64,000 bases of DNA. Origin: Heterocephalus glaber. Its lineage: Eukaryota; Chordata; Mammalia; Rodentia; Bathyergidae. Shown piece after piece: positions 10,957-22,527 of this stretch. Every line of letters starts with the position of its first letter. The stretch's first letter is position 1. Under the pieces are notes generated by a model that was not told where the DNA came from, searched no databases, and saw nothing but the letters and a program-made list of their open reading frames with translations. The translations under genes and the position numbers were made by a program. The stretch is taken from the NCBI RefSeq assembly GCF_000247695.1, contig NW_004624854.1:2544106-2608105 (forward strand), given 5' to 3'.

Positions 10957-11362
10957 TTAGCTAAATGGGTGCACATTGAGGCCATACTCTTAAGTGAAAT
11001 AAATAGGACAGATATGTGTAAATATCGAATAGTTTCTCTGGTGTGAGAAACTTAAAGTGTAAATAAGGATCAAAATGTATAATAGATGATGTGAAATAGG
11101 AAAAACAGTTCCAAAGAGGAAAGAGAAGTGGGAGATATAGGGAAAAGGAAAAGAGGGAAAGGAATAAATATGAGAAAAGGAAGAAACAGAGATAACATTT
11201 TTGTAAATAGGGAGGGGTGGCGGGGTTGAAGGGAGGGCAGGGGAATGGGGAAAAAATAAGAACCAAGATACATCATGTACAGGTACAAATTCCCAGTGAT
11301 GAATGTCACATATTGTGTACCTAAAATGTAACAATAAACTTAATGAAAAACAACAACAAAAA
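10957..11362 (+). mobile_element. 5'-truncated rodent L1: ORF2 tail end and 3' UTR
   Basis: It opens with 'tagctaaatgggtgcacatt', the same segment seen reversed at 35 kb. It continues through 'tttctctggtgtgagaaact' into a purine-rich 3' UTR (11100-11260), and ends 'acctaaaatgtaacaataaa' plus an A-rich tail (11345-11362). The matching 3' UTRs at 13.1 and 34.4-34.9 kb identify it as the same L1 lineage. I found no convincing TSD. Confidence 0.85.
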
Positions 11363-12185
11363 AGAGAGTCAGAGAGCTGATGGCCAAAGGTAATATAGCA
11401 GAATAGTGGGGCTGTTGGAAGAGAACAGAAGTGGGGTTTTTTTCAGATTTGCTGCGGGGTTTGTGGTATGATCTGCTCTTTCATGTTTACTATGAAATTT
11501 CATGTTTACTATGAAAAGTTGCCATCACATGCAAAAAAAACCCATACTGATGTTCCCCAAATGTACACTGAAGTCTTGCCCATCTAGAGACTTAGAAATA
11601 AGTCCCATTAATAAAAATTATAATATTTTTCATAATATATGTGATCTCAGCCATACAAAGTTTATTTTTTCCTTGCCCTTCAAGATTTGAATATAATAAG
11701 ATGTAATGTGCAAGATCAGGTCATTCAGAGTGAGATTGCTAAATCAGAAAGTTAAACAGTGTTGAAGTCATGGAGACAAATGATTTCAGACACTAAGCTG
11801 CCTTGTAGGAAGAGAATTATATTTTCTGTTATTTTCGTATCAATATTTCAACTCTGAAATTAAATATTATATTAGCTTGACATCATCAGTAATTTGACTG
11901 ATAGCTCCTTGAAGGTCATTGCACACATTTTATTTCTATATTATCTAATACAAACTTTTCATGAATTTAATACATGTTGATTTTAGCTGCAATTTCAGGA
12001 AGCAACTGTTGGTTCAATATGGCATAAGATGCAAGCCTCAAATCCACTGCTCTGCAGCAGTAAGCATGTGTTGTTTTGCTTAACTGCACTTAGTTGAGAT
12101 TGAAATCACTTAATCTCACTACGTCTGCCTGAGCCTGCCTCAGAGCTGCTAATAGACTTGGTTTTCTTCTCATGTCTCTTATTCA
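11363..12185. other. Unique sequence, nothing recognised
   Basis: There is no supported gene or repeat. A short direct repeat, 'catgtttactatgaaa', occurs at 11483-11498 and 11501-11516. Confidence 0.5.
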
Positions 12186-12290
12186 ACTGATCTTCAACAA
12201 ACGAGCTCAAAACATGCTGGCGAAAAGATTGTTTTCAGTAAATGGTGCTGAGAAAACCAGCTGCCCACATGCTAGAGGGTGAACCCACTC
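12186..12290 (+). mobile_element. Short L1 ORF2 fragment
   Basis: Translated from about 12190, the segment resembles the ORF2 motif that normally reads IFDKGAK....FNKWCWENW: here 'atcttcaacaaacgagctca' then 'agtaaatggtgctgagaaaa'. It is cut off on both sides. Confidence 0.55.
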
Positions 12291-12998
12291 TAGATCTGCA
12301 TCTCCCGCGAGGTCTGCTCTGTAAACCCCTGCAAGAACCTCCTCATGTCTCCCACTCCACCTCCTCGACTCGGGGTCACCACGGCTGCTTTCACCTGAGT
12401 TCCCCACGACCACTGTGTAGCCAGTTGTTCTCATCTGGCAATAGTAATCGATCACCATTTCAGGACTTACTCACATGAAAACCCACATGCAATGTCTAAA
12501 ATCCAGGAATTTTGTTTAATTTTATAGCATGTGACCAATGCAAATTCATTCTGTTCCATATTGTTTGCAAACAGAAATCCTTTTTTAAGGCTTGGCATCT
12601 CTCTGTGGATGTAACATCTTTACCTCTGCCACAGACTTAATTCAGTTGACTTTCTTTCATAACAGAAATGCTGAGTCTTATGTATGCTGAGCTTTTCAGT
12701 ATTGGCTCTGCTCTTTCAAGACCCATATTTTGTTCTATATTATACCTGTTTTTCCTTCCTCCCCGATTGTGGACTTCTCCACACATAACCAAATGAGTTC
12801 AATACAGATCTCATTCTATTTCTAAATCAGGTACCCAGAATTATGAGGTTAAATAATATTAATGCCTGCTTATTGTCTCAGATAATGAGATTGCACTGTC
12901 TAGCTCTCATGTAGTATTTTGGTTGTATCTGCACCTTCAGTGATGGACAACTAGGCAGACTGGAAATTCTTTCTTTCTAATCCTACAACAGACTTCTA
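12291..12998. other. Unique sequence, nothing recognised
   Basis: The slightly GC-richer start (12290-12430) holds overlapping short frames on both strands without family resemblance. The rest is AT-rich. Confidence 0.45.
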
Positions 12999-13837
12999 GA
13001 TGTAGATATTCTTTGTTTTTTTTTTTGTTTCTTTTTTTGGAAGAGAACATATCACGTTTGAATTTTTTAAGTGAAGTTTATTGGCCTAATTTAGATAGGC
13101 ATAATGATCATATTCATCATATGAGATTTGTACCTGTACATGATATATCTTGATTTTTATTTTTTCCCATTCCCCTCCCCTCCCTTCAAAACCTTCTTCT
13201 GCTTTTTATTTACAAAACCCTTGTTTCTATTTTATCTTTCTTTTCTCATTTTTTTCTCTTTTCCCTTTCTTGAACTTTTCCCCTTCTTCTCCTCCAACTC
13301 CACTGTCCCTTCCCATTTAAACTTTTTCTTCCGATTTCATATAATCTATTATACATTTTGTTGTTTTTTTTTTTTTTTTTTTTACACTTTTAGTTTCTAA
13401 CTCCAGAAAGAATGGCTATTATCAAGAAATCGACCAATAACAAATGCTGGCCGGGCTGTGGGGGAAAAGGAACCCTTCTCCACTGCTGGTGGGAGTGAAG
13501 ACTGGTACAACCACTGTGGAAATCAGTATGGAGTTACCTCAAAGAACTAGGACTAGAGATTCCATTTGACCCAGCTATACCCTTCTGGGTATATTCTTGA
13601 AAGAATTAAAAGCATCATACCACAGTGATATATGCACACCCATGTTCATAGCACCACAGTTTGTAATAGCTAAACCTTGGAAACAGCCCAAATGCCCATG
13701 AACCTATGAATGGATAAAGAAGATGTAGGTTTTTTTATACTATGGAGTACCTCTTTTCCATAAAGTATAAACTTGAGACATTTATAGCTAAATGGATGCA
13801 CTTAGAGATCATCCTCTTAACTGATGCAGATATTCTT
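12999..13837 (-). mobile_element. Twin-primed (5'-inverted) L1 insertion with TSDs
   Basis: TSD copies are gatgtagatattctt (12999-13013) and gatgcagatattctt (13823-13837). After the left TSD come T-rich tracts (13014-13038), about 25 nt of other sequence, a second T tract (about 13065-13070), then the antisense L1 3' UTR to about 13402. At about 13402-13408 the orientation flips, with 'ccaga' shared by both arms. Sense ORF2 C-terminal coding sequence and the start of the 3' UTR follow to 13822. This is the product expected when L1 primes twice at the target. The element is on the minus strand and its inner 5' part is inverted. Confidence 0.9.
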
Positions 13838-15992
13838 AGATGCCTTAGGTGCAGGCTTCATGTGACCTAAGACTATTTGCAGTGCAATGTAGACACTTGG
13901 TTTTAAAACATGCTACCAGCCTACTCCTTAGGCTGTAGACTGGAAGTCATATTGCCACCACCATCTCACCAGCATGCCTGTTTCTCACAGGCTGATATGC
14001 AATTGAGAAGGTCTAACTTCCTATGTTTCTCAGTTTCATCAGTGTAAAGAAAATTTGATTTCAGTTGAATATGTGAAATTTTAAGAATATTATATAATGC
14101 TGGGGTTTATGGAAATTACTGAACTAGTGCCTAAAAGAGTTGCCTAGCTTTAAAACTGTTGGGTCATGCATATTCCAGTGTAAATTATCTACAATAGAAC
14201 TTTTTATATTCCACTGAAATGTAGTAATTTTCATAATTCCTAACCCTAATGAATATTTAGAGAAAAATAATCTGAAAGTGAATATAAGTTTGAAAATGTT
14301 TACACTTTATGAGAAGCATTAGATATTTATTTTAACATTAATCCATTTGTATTAATGCACTATATGTGTGGTTTAGAATATTTTGACATTTTGATACAAC
14401 AAAGTGAGATAAATGACTTAAGTTAATTAAATTTGTTGAATTAGAATACCTAAACTATAGATCTAAAAATGCAACTGGATGTTAATTTAGTCTCAGAAAA
14501 CTAAATGATTGTCTGATAAAGTTTTCTAAAGAAAATAACATGAAAAATACAACTTTTGGTGCTTAACACAAAACTTTTAATCAAAACTTTCATATATCAC
14601 AAGTTCTCTTAGTACGGACTCAAATTCTGAGACTTCAGCCTTAGCCTTTCATTCTTCCTTACTTGCATCACACACTGACTTCTGAATCAAAACAATATTA
14701 CTTTAACTCAGCAATGCTTTGAAATTTCAGAATTAGTAATTCAGCTTCTCTAACTAAGGAGTCCTATCCCTGTGTAGGGCTTTGTGGAGTAAATACTATA
14801 CACTGTCTAAAGATTTTAGAAGCCATATACTTAATATGAATAAAAAGTACAAACTTTCACTAGATATTTCTACATTATCTAGAATTACTCTTCAAAAAAA
14901 ATCTGTATATTAAAAAAATGGAAGGAAACTGATGCAAGTACTTATTATGTAAAATTCTCAATTCAGTGAGTATCATTAGAAAGTGCAGTGTTTGTAATAT
15001 AATCTAGAATCTATATCGTCTCACAGTTCTTCTCATTCTTAGTTTTTCTCAGAAGCACATTTTCAAGTGGTCCTTGAGTCTGTATTGCAGCATATACAAT
15101 TAGGGGCAATCTGTCCAGCCTTGTTCAAGGTGGACAATTCCATTTTTGGGTAGGTCACAATATTATAATAAATTATATAGAGAAGCAAATGTGACAAATA
15201 AGAAAAATTTCCTTAAAACTATTGGCATAATTCAATTATTCTTGGATTATTGAGAAAACAATTGATTAAATATTCATTTTTTCCTTCTTTTAATCACTGA
15301 GGCACAAATATCGTCTAAAGACTATATGGGCAGAGTTCCCTCAATCTTCCATGTGCTCTACCTGAAGTAAAAATGCCTTCACTTTCATTGAAGAAATATT
15401 GATTTATTTTATGCTTTTTGTCATGGTTCAATTTCCACCTTAGTGACCATTTTTAGTGTGAGTGCACAAATTACATAATATCACTCTCAAGGTTTAAGTA
15501 AGGATGCAAAAATACAGATTTTATTTTAAATTAATATTTATTAGCTCTTTTATATATTAACACTATCTTTATCACTGTTTTGTGCTGAATATATGCCAAT
15601 CTGCCCACCAACACATAGTTAAATGTAACTCGGCAGGCACCCTAACCTGGACTCTGTCAGTTATGACAGAAAAGAATTTGTTCCAGAGAGGGAATGATAA
15701 ACTCTCCCACTGTTTCCCAAAGCAGGTTAGTTGTGGTTTCATGTTTTGTTTCTTGGATTTTTGCTGTTGCTCTTGTTGGTTTTTAATTTAAGTCAGAGAA
15801 ACCAAGCTGCTTTGTACCTATTATGAGCATATTTATTATTAGCAAATAATATAGAAAGTGTTAAAATTCAGTTTATTAGTGAGTCAATTTGTATTTTTAT
15901 TTTAATAATTGCATTTACTATGCACTTCTTTTTGCAATTTAAAATCACTAAATAAAAATATGATAGATAACAAGTGTAAAAAAATTGACTAC
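13838..15992. other. AT-rich sequence, nothing recognised
   Basis: No gene, LTR end, SINE promoter box or clear L1 landmark is visible over about 2.1 kb. The small frame at 15582-15791 starts in low-complexity context and has no recognisable domain. Confidence 0.45.
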
Positions 15993-16108
15993 AATAACAA
16001 GAAATAGGCCGGGGATTTAGCTGAGTGGTTTCACTACCTGCTGCATAAGTGCAAGGACTCAAGTTCAATCCCCGGTACCAAAAAAAAAAAAAAGAATAAC
16101 AAGAAATA
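15993..16108 (+). mobile_element. ID SINE (tRNA-derived) with 14-bp TSD
   Basis: The TSD aataacaagaaata is at 15993-16006 and 16095-16108. The element keeps pol III box A (tagctgagtgg, 16018-16028) and box B (agttcaatccc, 16062-16072). It ends cggtacc followed by about 14 A's. It is too diverged from a tRNA cloverleaf, and lacks its 3' half, to be a tRNA gene. Confidence 0.95.
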
Positions 16109-16265
16109 AAACACCACTTTAATTTTAATCCTGATGTATATTGTAAGTTATTTATAGGAAAGATCCCCTGGAAAAGCCGTTGATTAGCCCCAAATCCCAA
16201 TTACTCATATTGCCACATTATCTTTACTTGTTCAGTAAATTATATATATATTTATATTTATTATG

Positions 16266-16267
16266 TA

Positions 16268-16298
<31 letters not shown>
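16266..16298. repeat. (TG)n(TA)n microsatellite
   Basis: A TG dinucleotide run passes directly into a TA run; this is likely to be length-polymorphic. Confidence 0.9.
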
Positions 16299-16299
16299 C

Positions 16300-17400
16300 A
16301 TTTTTCTTGATTTCAGAAATTTAGATTGAGGTAAATAATCATGATAGTTGCATCCTAAAAACAGCAATAGATAGGAAACAATTTTGATTTTGATTTTTCT
16401 GTCCTACAGTTGTATATATGTAGTTCTTAGGACTAAAACCAAACCACTTAAAGCATATACCTCAATCACTTTCATTTCAGGAATTCATGACTTCACAGTT
16501 AGATTCTTTACAGGGGACTTAAATTCAGCAAGCCAAGCCACAAGCACTTCTGGCATTTGAAACAGAAATAATGGTTCCTTCAACTTTTCACAGATGCTTT
16601 CTTTTAAATATTCTTTTCAAATCCCTTGTAAGACTTTGTTTTCCTTCCACTATTTTAGACAGCAAGTAAAATTTTAACCTGAACACATTTGGTACATTTC
16701 AATATAATGTATTCTTTTCTTCTGTCTTTTATCATCCTTCTTAGCCAAAATTTAACAACATTATGACTTATTTTCAGAATATTTGGATCTAAGAATCCAT
16801 CTGGATGAAACATATTTGTAGTAAAATTGTGAAAATTTTATTTTCTTTGAATATAACAATTGTTAGTAATCTTTATTGTATATGCATCAAAACACATTTA
16901 ATTACATAAAAGTGGTTGGTATATATATTTGAAGACCAGGTAATTAATATCCCAATATTCATGAAACTCACTTCTTAATGAAGAAGAAAGATACAATAAA
17001 AATCTAAAGCATTTGATCAATATTGATTACTAAATTTACCTTACTTCAAAGGCAGAAATGTAGGAAGAAATTAATGGAGAATAAATAAGTTAGTTCCTAG
17101 TCTTTACAAATGGAAAGAAGGAAATTAAAATCCCCAGTTATCAGATACAAACAGTAACATAAGAAAAGTGTGTGCTTAATCAAGGTCATCAGAGAACTGA
17201 GCCATTTAATCTGTATTAGCTGAAAACGTACCTTGATATTCAGTAACTAAAGTCAATTATACAAATGCACCCTGTGCTCACTGAGTAAAAAACCCTATCT
17301 ACTAAAGAAGGCTAAATAGAAGAAGACTGCTACCCCTACTAGGAGACTAGACTAACTTTACCAACTTAGAGAAAGAGCTAAAATCTAGCTGCCTGCCTAC
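16300..17400. other. AT-rich sequence, nothing recognised
   Basis: I see no gene. A faint L1 3' UTR resemblance near 16880-16980 is too weak to call. Confidence 0.45.
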
Positions 17401-18440
17401 ACTGTGTCAAAAGAAAAATCTAAAACCAAGATCTAGAATCTGGGTATGAAATCAAAATTTATTCTGTCTCCATGACAAGGGAAACTCAACCTATGTAGCC
17501 AAGAACTCAGTACAAATGGTATAGAAGACACCATGGAAGTGCAGTGCATCTGCACATAGAGTCATCAATATTCAAACAATGAATGACCGACTGCTAGAGA
17601 AAGAATTGAACACCCATGAGGAAAGGTAGCAGCAAGCCAATTTGTTAGAAAGGTTAGTGATTAATTGCACATATATACAGAGAATTGAAAATAATGGTGT
17701 GTAAAGTACTAAGAGGAATGAAGAAAAGAACTGAACAACAAGACTGGAATAGGAATATAGTGCATAAAAAGAAAAGATGAGTTTAAAATAACAACGTAAA
17801 TATTTTAAAAATGAAACCATCATTAGAATAGAACTAATATTTGGTACATTTTATCATTACCTGCATTGAAAAGTGTGTTGGATAAAGTCAAAACAGTAAA
17901 AAATAAGGAAGAAGAGCATTCTGAGTAAATAATCTTGACTGAACACAATAAATTTAAAAAGTCAAGACATAAATGAAGGAGGGAAAGACATTCAAAAGTT
18001 ACTAAGATGATACTACATATTTTGACAAGGGGATTAAGAAGAAGAGCTTGGATAAAGTATGCCTGATAGTTTTCTAGAGTGAAATACCTGTATTCTCTTA
18101 TTCTAAAATCAGAATAAATGCATGCAGCATAGGTAACACAAGCTCACTGCCGTGCTCATTCTTGTGAACCTGAGGAACTTCCAAGGAAAATCATCTCCAA
18201 AGCTGTCAGCTCAAAAGGGCAAACTGTCCACAACAGAGGGCAAATTTACTGCCAGTGGACAGTACAATAATAGAAACAGAGGGAGTTTAATACTTTCAAA
18301 GTGCTAACAAAAAGCAACAACCTGGAACTTTCTACCCAAATAATTTATTTTTCACTCAGAAATGATAGTAAAATACATTCCTCAGTAAAGAAAATCTGTC
18401 AAGCTCCTATAACTATGTTATTAATGAGGACCAGAGCCAG
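17400..18440 (+). mobile_element. Old L1/HAL1 relic, sense
   Basis: The part at 18300-18400 matches the C-terminal end of an old L1/HAL1 ORF1 region: 'caacctggaactttctaccc' followed by 'tttttcactcagaaatgata'. This is the usual 'one RNA-binding domain, then a beta-strand stretch' order. Upstream there is A-rich, stop-filled sequence of L1-like composition. No frame is intact. Confidence 0.5.
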
Positions 18441-18539
18441 TGACTATTTTAAAAAAATCTGAGACCATTGTTTATGGTCTGTAGCAAGATACACAAACAT
18501 ATTTAAATATATACATACATGTAGGCATGCATTAGGTAT

Positions 18540-18830
18540 TAGCATCAGATAAAATAATGATTTTTTCAGCCTTATTGAAGTAGACAGGTAGTTGACAAAT
18601 AAAAGTGTTATGTGTTTATAGTCCACAGTGCTTTGATCTATATATACATTACAAAATGTTTGCCCCAAAGAGGTAATTAACATCTCAATACCCTCTGTGT
18701 GTGTGTGTCTGTGTGTGTGTGGTAAGAAAATGTAAGACCTATTCTGTTGGTAATTATCAGGTTCATAATATTAACCTTGTTAATATTAACACTCAGATCT
18801 TGTTTACTCTTAGTGATTGTTTTATTTCCC
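18540..18830 (-). mobile_element. Old L1 3' UTR fragment, antisense
   Basis: The order 'cttattgaagtagacaggta', 'ttgacaaataaaagtgttat', 'tctatatatacattacaaaa', 'taattaacatctcaatac', a TG run, then 'taatattaacactcagatct' follows the reverse complement of the 3' UTR of L1MA/L1M-class elements. It lies right of an opposite-strand L1 relic. Confidence 0.7.
18695..18720. repeat. (TG)n microsatellite
   Basis: A TG run with one interruption, at a position where this L1 3' UTR family usually carries a TG tract. Confidence 0.85.
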
Positions 18831-19359
18831 TTATCTATTAATGATCAAGATGATAATTCCCCATCAGTGTGGTAGATTTATCAGTTTCTCATATACTTGT
18901 AATTTGAAGCTACCTTTTGGTTGAAATTTTTTCAGATTGCTGCAGTTTCTTTATAAACTAGTGTTCTAAGATTACATAATGATGCTATCCTTCTTTCATC
19001 ATACTTTCATCTTACAGCTTATTTTATCTGTATTGGTTTAAGTAATATAAATAACCTAATAATCATATAGCATTTAATAATCATATTGTTTCTGTCAACA
19101 TTTAATTAATACTTTTATTTTTTGCATGAATTAGTATTTTATATTCTACTAATATCTCAGTTCTTCAGTTTAAGCAAATACATAAGACTGTACCTCTTAA
19201 CTGTTTATTCTTTTGTAAACATATATTCAAATCAGCGTGTATATTTTCATCAATAGTTTTGATCTATTGTGGAGATATTTCCTCTTTTTAATTTTTTTCT
19301 AGCATATTTTAAATATGAGTCCATAGATTTTCTTTTCATACATTTGTCAGAACAAAAGA
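18831..19359. other. AT-rich sequence, possible continuation of the antisense L1
   Basis: The composition and T-rich strand fit antisense L1, but I cannot align it to specific domains by eye. Confidence 0.35.
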
Positions 19360-20290
19360 TTTTATTTTGGGGATGTCTAGTTATTACTGTTTCGTGTCAC
19401 TTTCTCTTGGATGGCAGAATCTAAGAACACTGCCTAGAGACCCGGAAACAGTTCCCAGGCTGTCCACAGTGAGTCACCTCAGAGTCCTTCTCAGGTCTAC
19501 TAGGCCTTATCTCCTGGATTCTTGTGTCTCGGATAGTCACGGCTTCAAGAAGACCTGCTCATAATGTTGATGGCTATTACTCCTCCTCGTATTCTGGGCA
19601 CGGTTTGATGATATTGCTCTGAAGGGTGTCAGCTAACATGTTGCTAATCAGCCTGAACAAATCTCCATCTCCAGATACAGATATCTCCGTCTCCAGGGAC
19701 ACAGCCTGGTCTAGTTCTGCTGAGGGTGAACTGGTGAAGCGGTGAACTGGAGGACCATTCTCCAATGGCTGTGGAATAATCCATTTTCCCTGCTTTCTTG
19801 CTTGGAGTTTTCAAGAACAACTGTAGAGGGTGCTGGGAATGAAACATCTGAAACAAGTGGAAGCTGGCCAGAAAGCCTAGGCTCTCTTGCAGTTCCTCCT
19901 GGATGCTCTTTAATATTTTATTTAGCATTTTATATATTTATAAATATGTAATATGTAATAAACATAATATGCAGTATACATTATTTAAATATATTTATAT
20001 ATGTATATTTAGTATTATATATATTGATATTTTGTATTAGTATTTATATTTTATTTAGTATTTATATTTAATTTCTTATTTATTATTTCAGTATTTTAAA
20101 AGAGGATGCTCTTCAGTATTTTATCCCAGTGATTGAGGGGTCTCTGGGCTCTAAAATCAGGGGCAGGGGCTGCTTTCTAGTGTCCTTTGGCTGACGTGAA
20201 AGGGGAGGATGTACAGTCCAGACCCCATCCACTCAGGGTGGCTTTTCTGAGCCTTCTGGGCTGGGTCTTAATGGATCCCAGCCTTATATT
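19360..20290 (-). pseudogene. Unrecognised coding-like island, possible retrocopy
   Basis: This block is less AT-rich than its flanks. On the minus strand, 19765 down to 19577 encodes a plausible protein end (ELDQAVSLETEISVSGDGDL then FRLISNMLADTLQ, finishing in EYEEE and a stop). A second minus-strand frame (19928-19644) contains KSIQEELQESLGFL and extends into 20105-20170 if the AT-rich block at 19921-20103 is skipped. Changes of frame and the AT block rule out a working gene. I do not recognise the family, and there is no visible poly(A) or TSD. It could be a decayed retrocopy, an exon cluster of a dead gene, or chance. Confidence 0.3.
19901..20123. repeat. AT-rich block bounded by 20-bp direct repeats
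   Basis: The 20-mer ggatgctctttaatatttta (19901-19920) recurs as ggatgctcttcagtatttta (20104-20123). Between them are 183 bp of near-pure A/T built from variants of 'atttagtatttatatttta'. This is either local tandem expansion of the left flank or an AT-rich insertion with a long duplication. Confidence 0.7.
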
Positions 20291-20742
20291 GCATCTTGCT
20301 ACCTATGTGTAAGTGATAAACTCATGTGGTGAAATCTGTTTTTTTGTGAGTGTTCTGCCTCAGTGACTCATGGAAGTTGATAACTAATGCAAAGTGAACC
20401 TGCTTCATGCTATTCCTCTTTCTTTCATCTCTGAGAATTTTTAAGTTTCTTCCTCTTGTATAATTAAGTTTATTGTAATCAGTTTATTGTTGAATACATA
20501 TATTTTATCCAGAATTTGATCTATGGTATATGTACACCCAATTGTTTTAATTTAAAATTTTTCATATATAATATTTTATAATTTTTCGTAGCTAATGTAG
20601 AGTCATGATATATTCTAATACTTCTGAGGCTATTAGAAGCTGTAATCTATTGCATTATTTTTCTTTTGAAGTGAGTGAGTTCTCTAGAAACCTTGTATTG
20701 ACCTGTAAGATACAGGGTACCAACCATTCACCAGCAGTAATG
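20291..20742. other. AT-rich sequence, nothing recognised
   Basis: No supported feature. Confidence 0.5.
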
Positions 20743-21208
20743 TGTCATGGTTTGAATCTAAAATATTCTTTAAATATTTGATCTTCAATGTAATAATGCT
20801 CAGCATTAGTGTTTTTGGAAGATGTTTTGATCATGAGAGCTTTAATTTCATTAATGGATTAATCCACTAATGAAATGGAATTTAGTAGCATATTCAGGAA
20901 ATGATGAACTAGGAGGTATGGGAACAGGAGTAGATCATTGACGCCATACTCGGGGACCACATCTTGGGCCAGCCCTTTCCATGTTCTTCTCCCTGCTTCC
21001 TAGCTGCCACCAGGTGAGCAGCTTTCCTTGGTCATGCCATTCCACTAAGATATTTCTATAAAGTTTCTGCCTTTCCACAGGCCTAACAGAAAAGGAGACA
21101 GTTGGCCATGGACTAAAATCTCTGAAACTGTGAGCCTAAATGCATATTTCTCCTGTAAATTGGTTATATCAGTTATTTGAAATCTAGCAGTAAAATGTAG
21201 CTCTCATG
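20743..21208 (+). mobile_element. MaLR-type solo LTR
   Basis: It begins TGTCATGGTTTGAATC, the classic MaLR start, and continues with 'agctgccaccaggtgagcag', 'ggccatggactaaaatctct' and 'gaaactgtgagcctaaatgc'. It ends in a decayed 'agcagtaaaatgtagctctc' region. Only one LTR is present. Confidence 0.85.
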
Positions 21209-21375
21209 ACTAATGATATTTATTACAGCACTCTGTAATAGCAAAAATTCAGAAGCAAGAAAAATGTTCATTTGTATAGAAAATGTTAATTAAATCTTGT
21301 TATATTTATACAAATAATGTATGGTCAAAACATTTAAAAATAACTAGTATGTATCCAAATCCAGAATATATTTGA

Positions 21376-21590
21376 AAATATGTTAAATTATGGGAGAAGG
21401 AGGGGGCACAAAAGAATCAAAAGAGAGGTAAGAGTGTGGTAGTGAAGGTGGGTATGATCAAATATGCATTGATCTATATGCATTATATATAGAGAAGTGT
21501 CACAACAAAAGCCATTAATTGGTAGACTAGGCACCAATATGTGTAACAAAATTAAAACATAAAATTCTACAAAAATAAAATACACATGCA
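21376..21590 (+). mobile_element. L1 3' UTR fragment
   Basis: A G-rich purine stretch (21385-21450) is followed by 'tatgatcaaatatgcattga', 'tgcattatatatagagaagt', 'gtcacaacaaaagccattaa' and an A-rich end. This order is typical of rodent L1 3' termini. Everything upstream is missing. Confidence 0.7.
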
Positions 21591-22040
21591 TACACTCAAA
21601 ACTTGGATAGCATTTTAAAAATTTGAAAACGTAAAAATAGTACAGTAAGTATAAAACACGTACCTACATGTACACAACTCTTACATCTTAATTTGTGGGA
21701 TCCATACAGAGTTTATTGTGTGGAAGTATCTTACAAGGAAGATTATATGAGACCTAGAAAAGAGAAAAGGAGCTTAACACATCTGTATAGGTATGTATAT
21801 TATGAAATTATATATTGAAATATATGGCTTATTAAATATATATGTAAGATCATAATATATGTTCCATATGAAATTTATGCATGGCTGAAATAAATCTTAA
21901 AAAATTAGAATAAATGCTAAGATTAAGGAGTAGTGAAATTGTCTGACAACATGGATGAGTCTTTGAACTTTCTCTTTCCATTGATATCATATTCAATTGA
22001 AATTTTCACTCTGTTAATGTCATTTATCATTAAATAAAAG
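21591..22040. other. AT-rich sequence, nothing recognised
   Basis: No supported feature. Confidence 0.5.
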
Positions 22041-22527
22041 GTCATGATTTGGATACAATATAGCCTTCAGAAGGCTCATTCTGTTGAAAGCTTGTTTGCT
22101 GTATGACTTTGAGGAAATGATTGGATTTCTAGGGCTCTAACTTCCATGATGATGCCACAGTTTGATGATGATATCATATGATGATGTCACAGTTTGATTT
22201 TGCGGGAGTTGGAAGCGGAAGGTGAGGCGTAGTTGGAAGGAGTAGATCATCTAGTTGTGACCTTACAGACAATCTGCTTCTCATCCTCTTCCTCCCTGGC
22301 CCTGTCCTTTGCTCTCTGCTTCCTGATTGCCATGAAGTGAGCAGATTTTCTCTGCAAAGCCTTTCTGCTGGGATGTTTCTGCATGTTTCACTTCACAGGC
22401 CTAGGAGCAATGGACTCAGCTTACCATGGACTGAGACCTCTGAAACTGTGAGCCAAAAGAAATCTTTCCATCATTACATTTCTGTTCTCAGGTAATTTAT
22501 CACAGTGATGGAAAGCTAACTAAGAGA
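22041..22527 (+). mobile_element. MaLR-type solo LTR with internal duplication
   Basis: It starts at 'gtcatgatttggatac'. It contains the rodent MaLR landmarks 'gcttcctgattgccatgaag', 'tgagcagattttctctgc', 'ttaccatggactgagacctc' and 'gaaactgtgagccaaaagaa', and ends 'gatggaaagctaactaagaga'. A 21-bp segment (22146-22166) is repeated with one change at 22178-22198. Confidence 0.85.

Noticed and set aside
10961..11334. Three overlapping minus-strand frames rich in Phe, Pro and Ser
   Set aside because: They are the complement of the purine-rich L1 3' UTR; the same pseudo-protein appears wherever this UTR occurs (13.1 and 34.5 kb).
16007..16080. tRNA gene candidates (box A and box B present) here and at the other ID sites
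   Set aside because: These are SINEs with poly(A) tails and TSDs. They lack a closed cloverleaf, anticodon stem and acceptor pairing.
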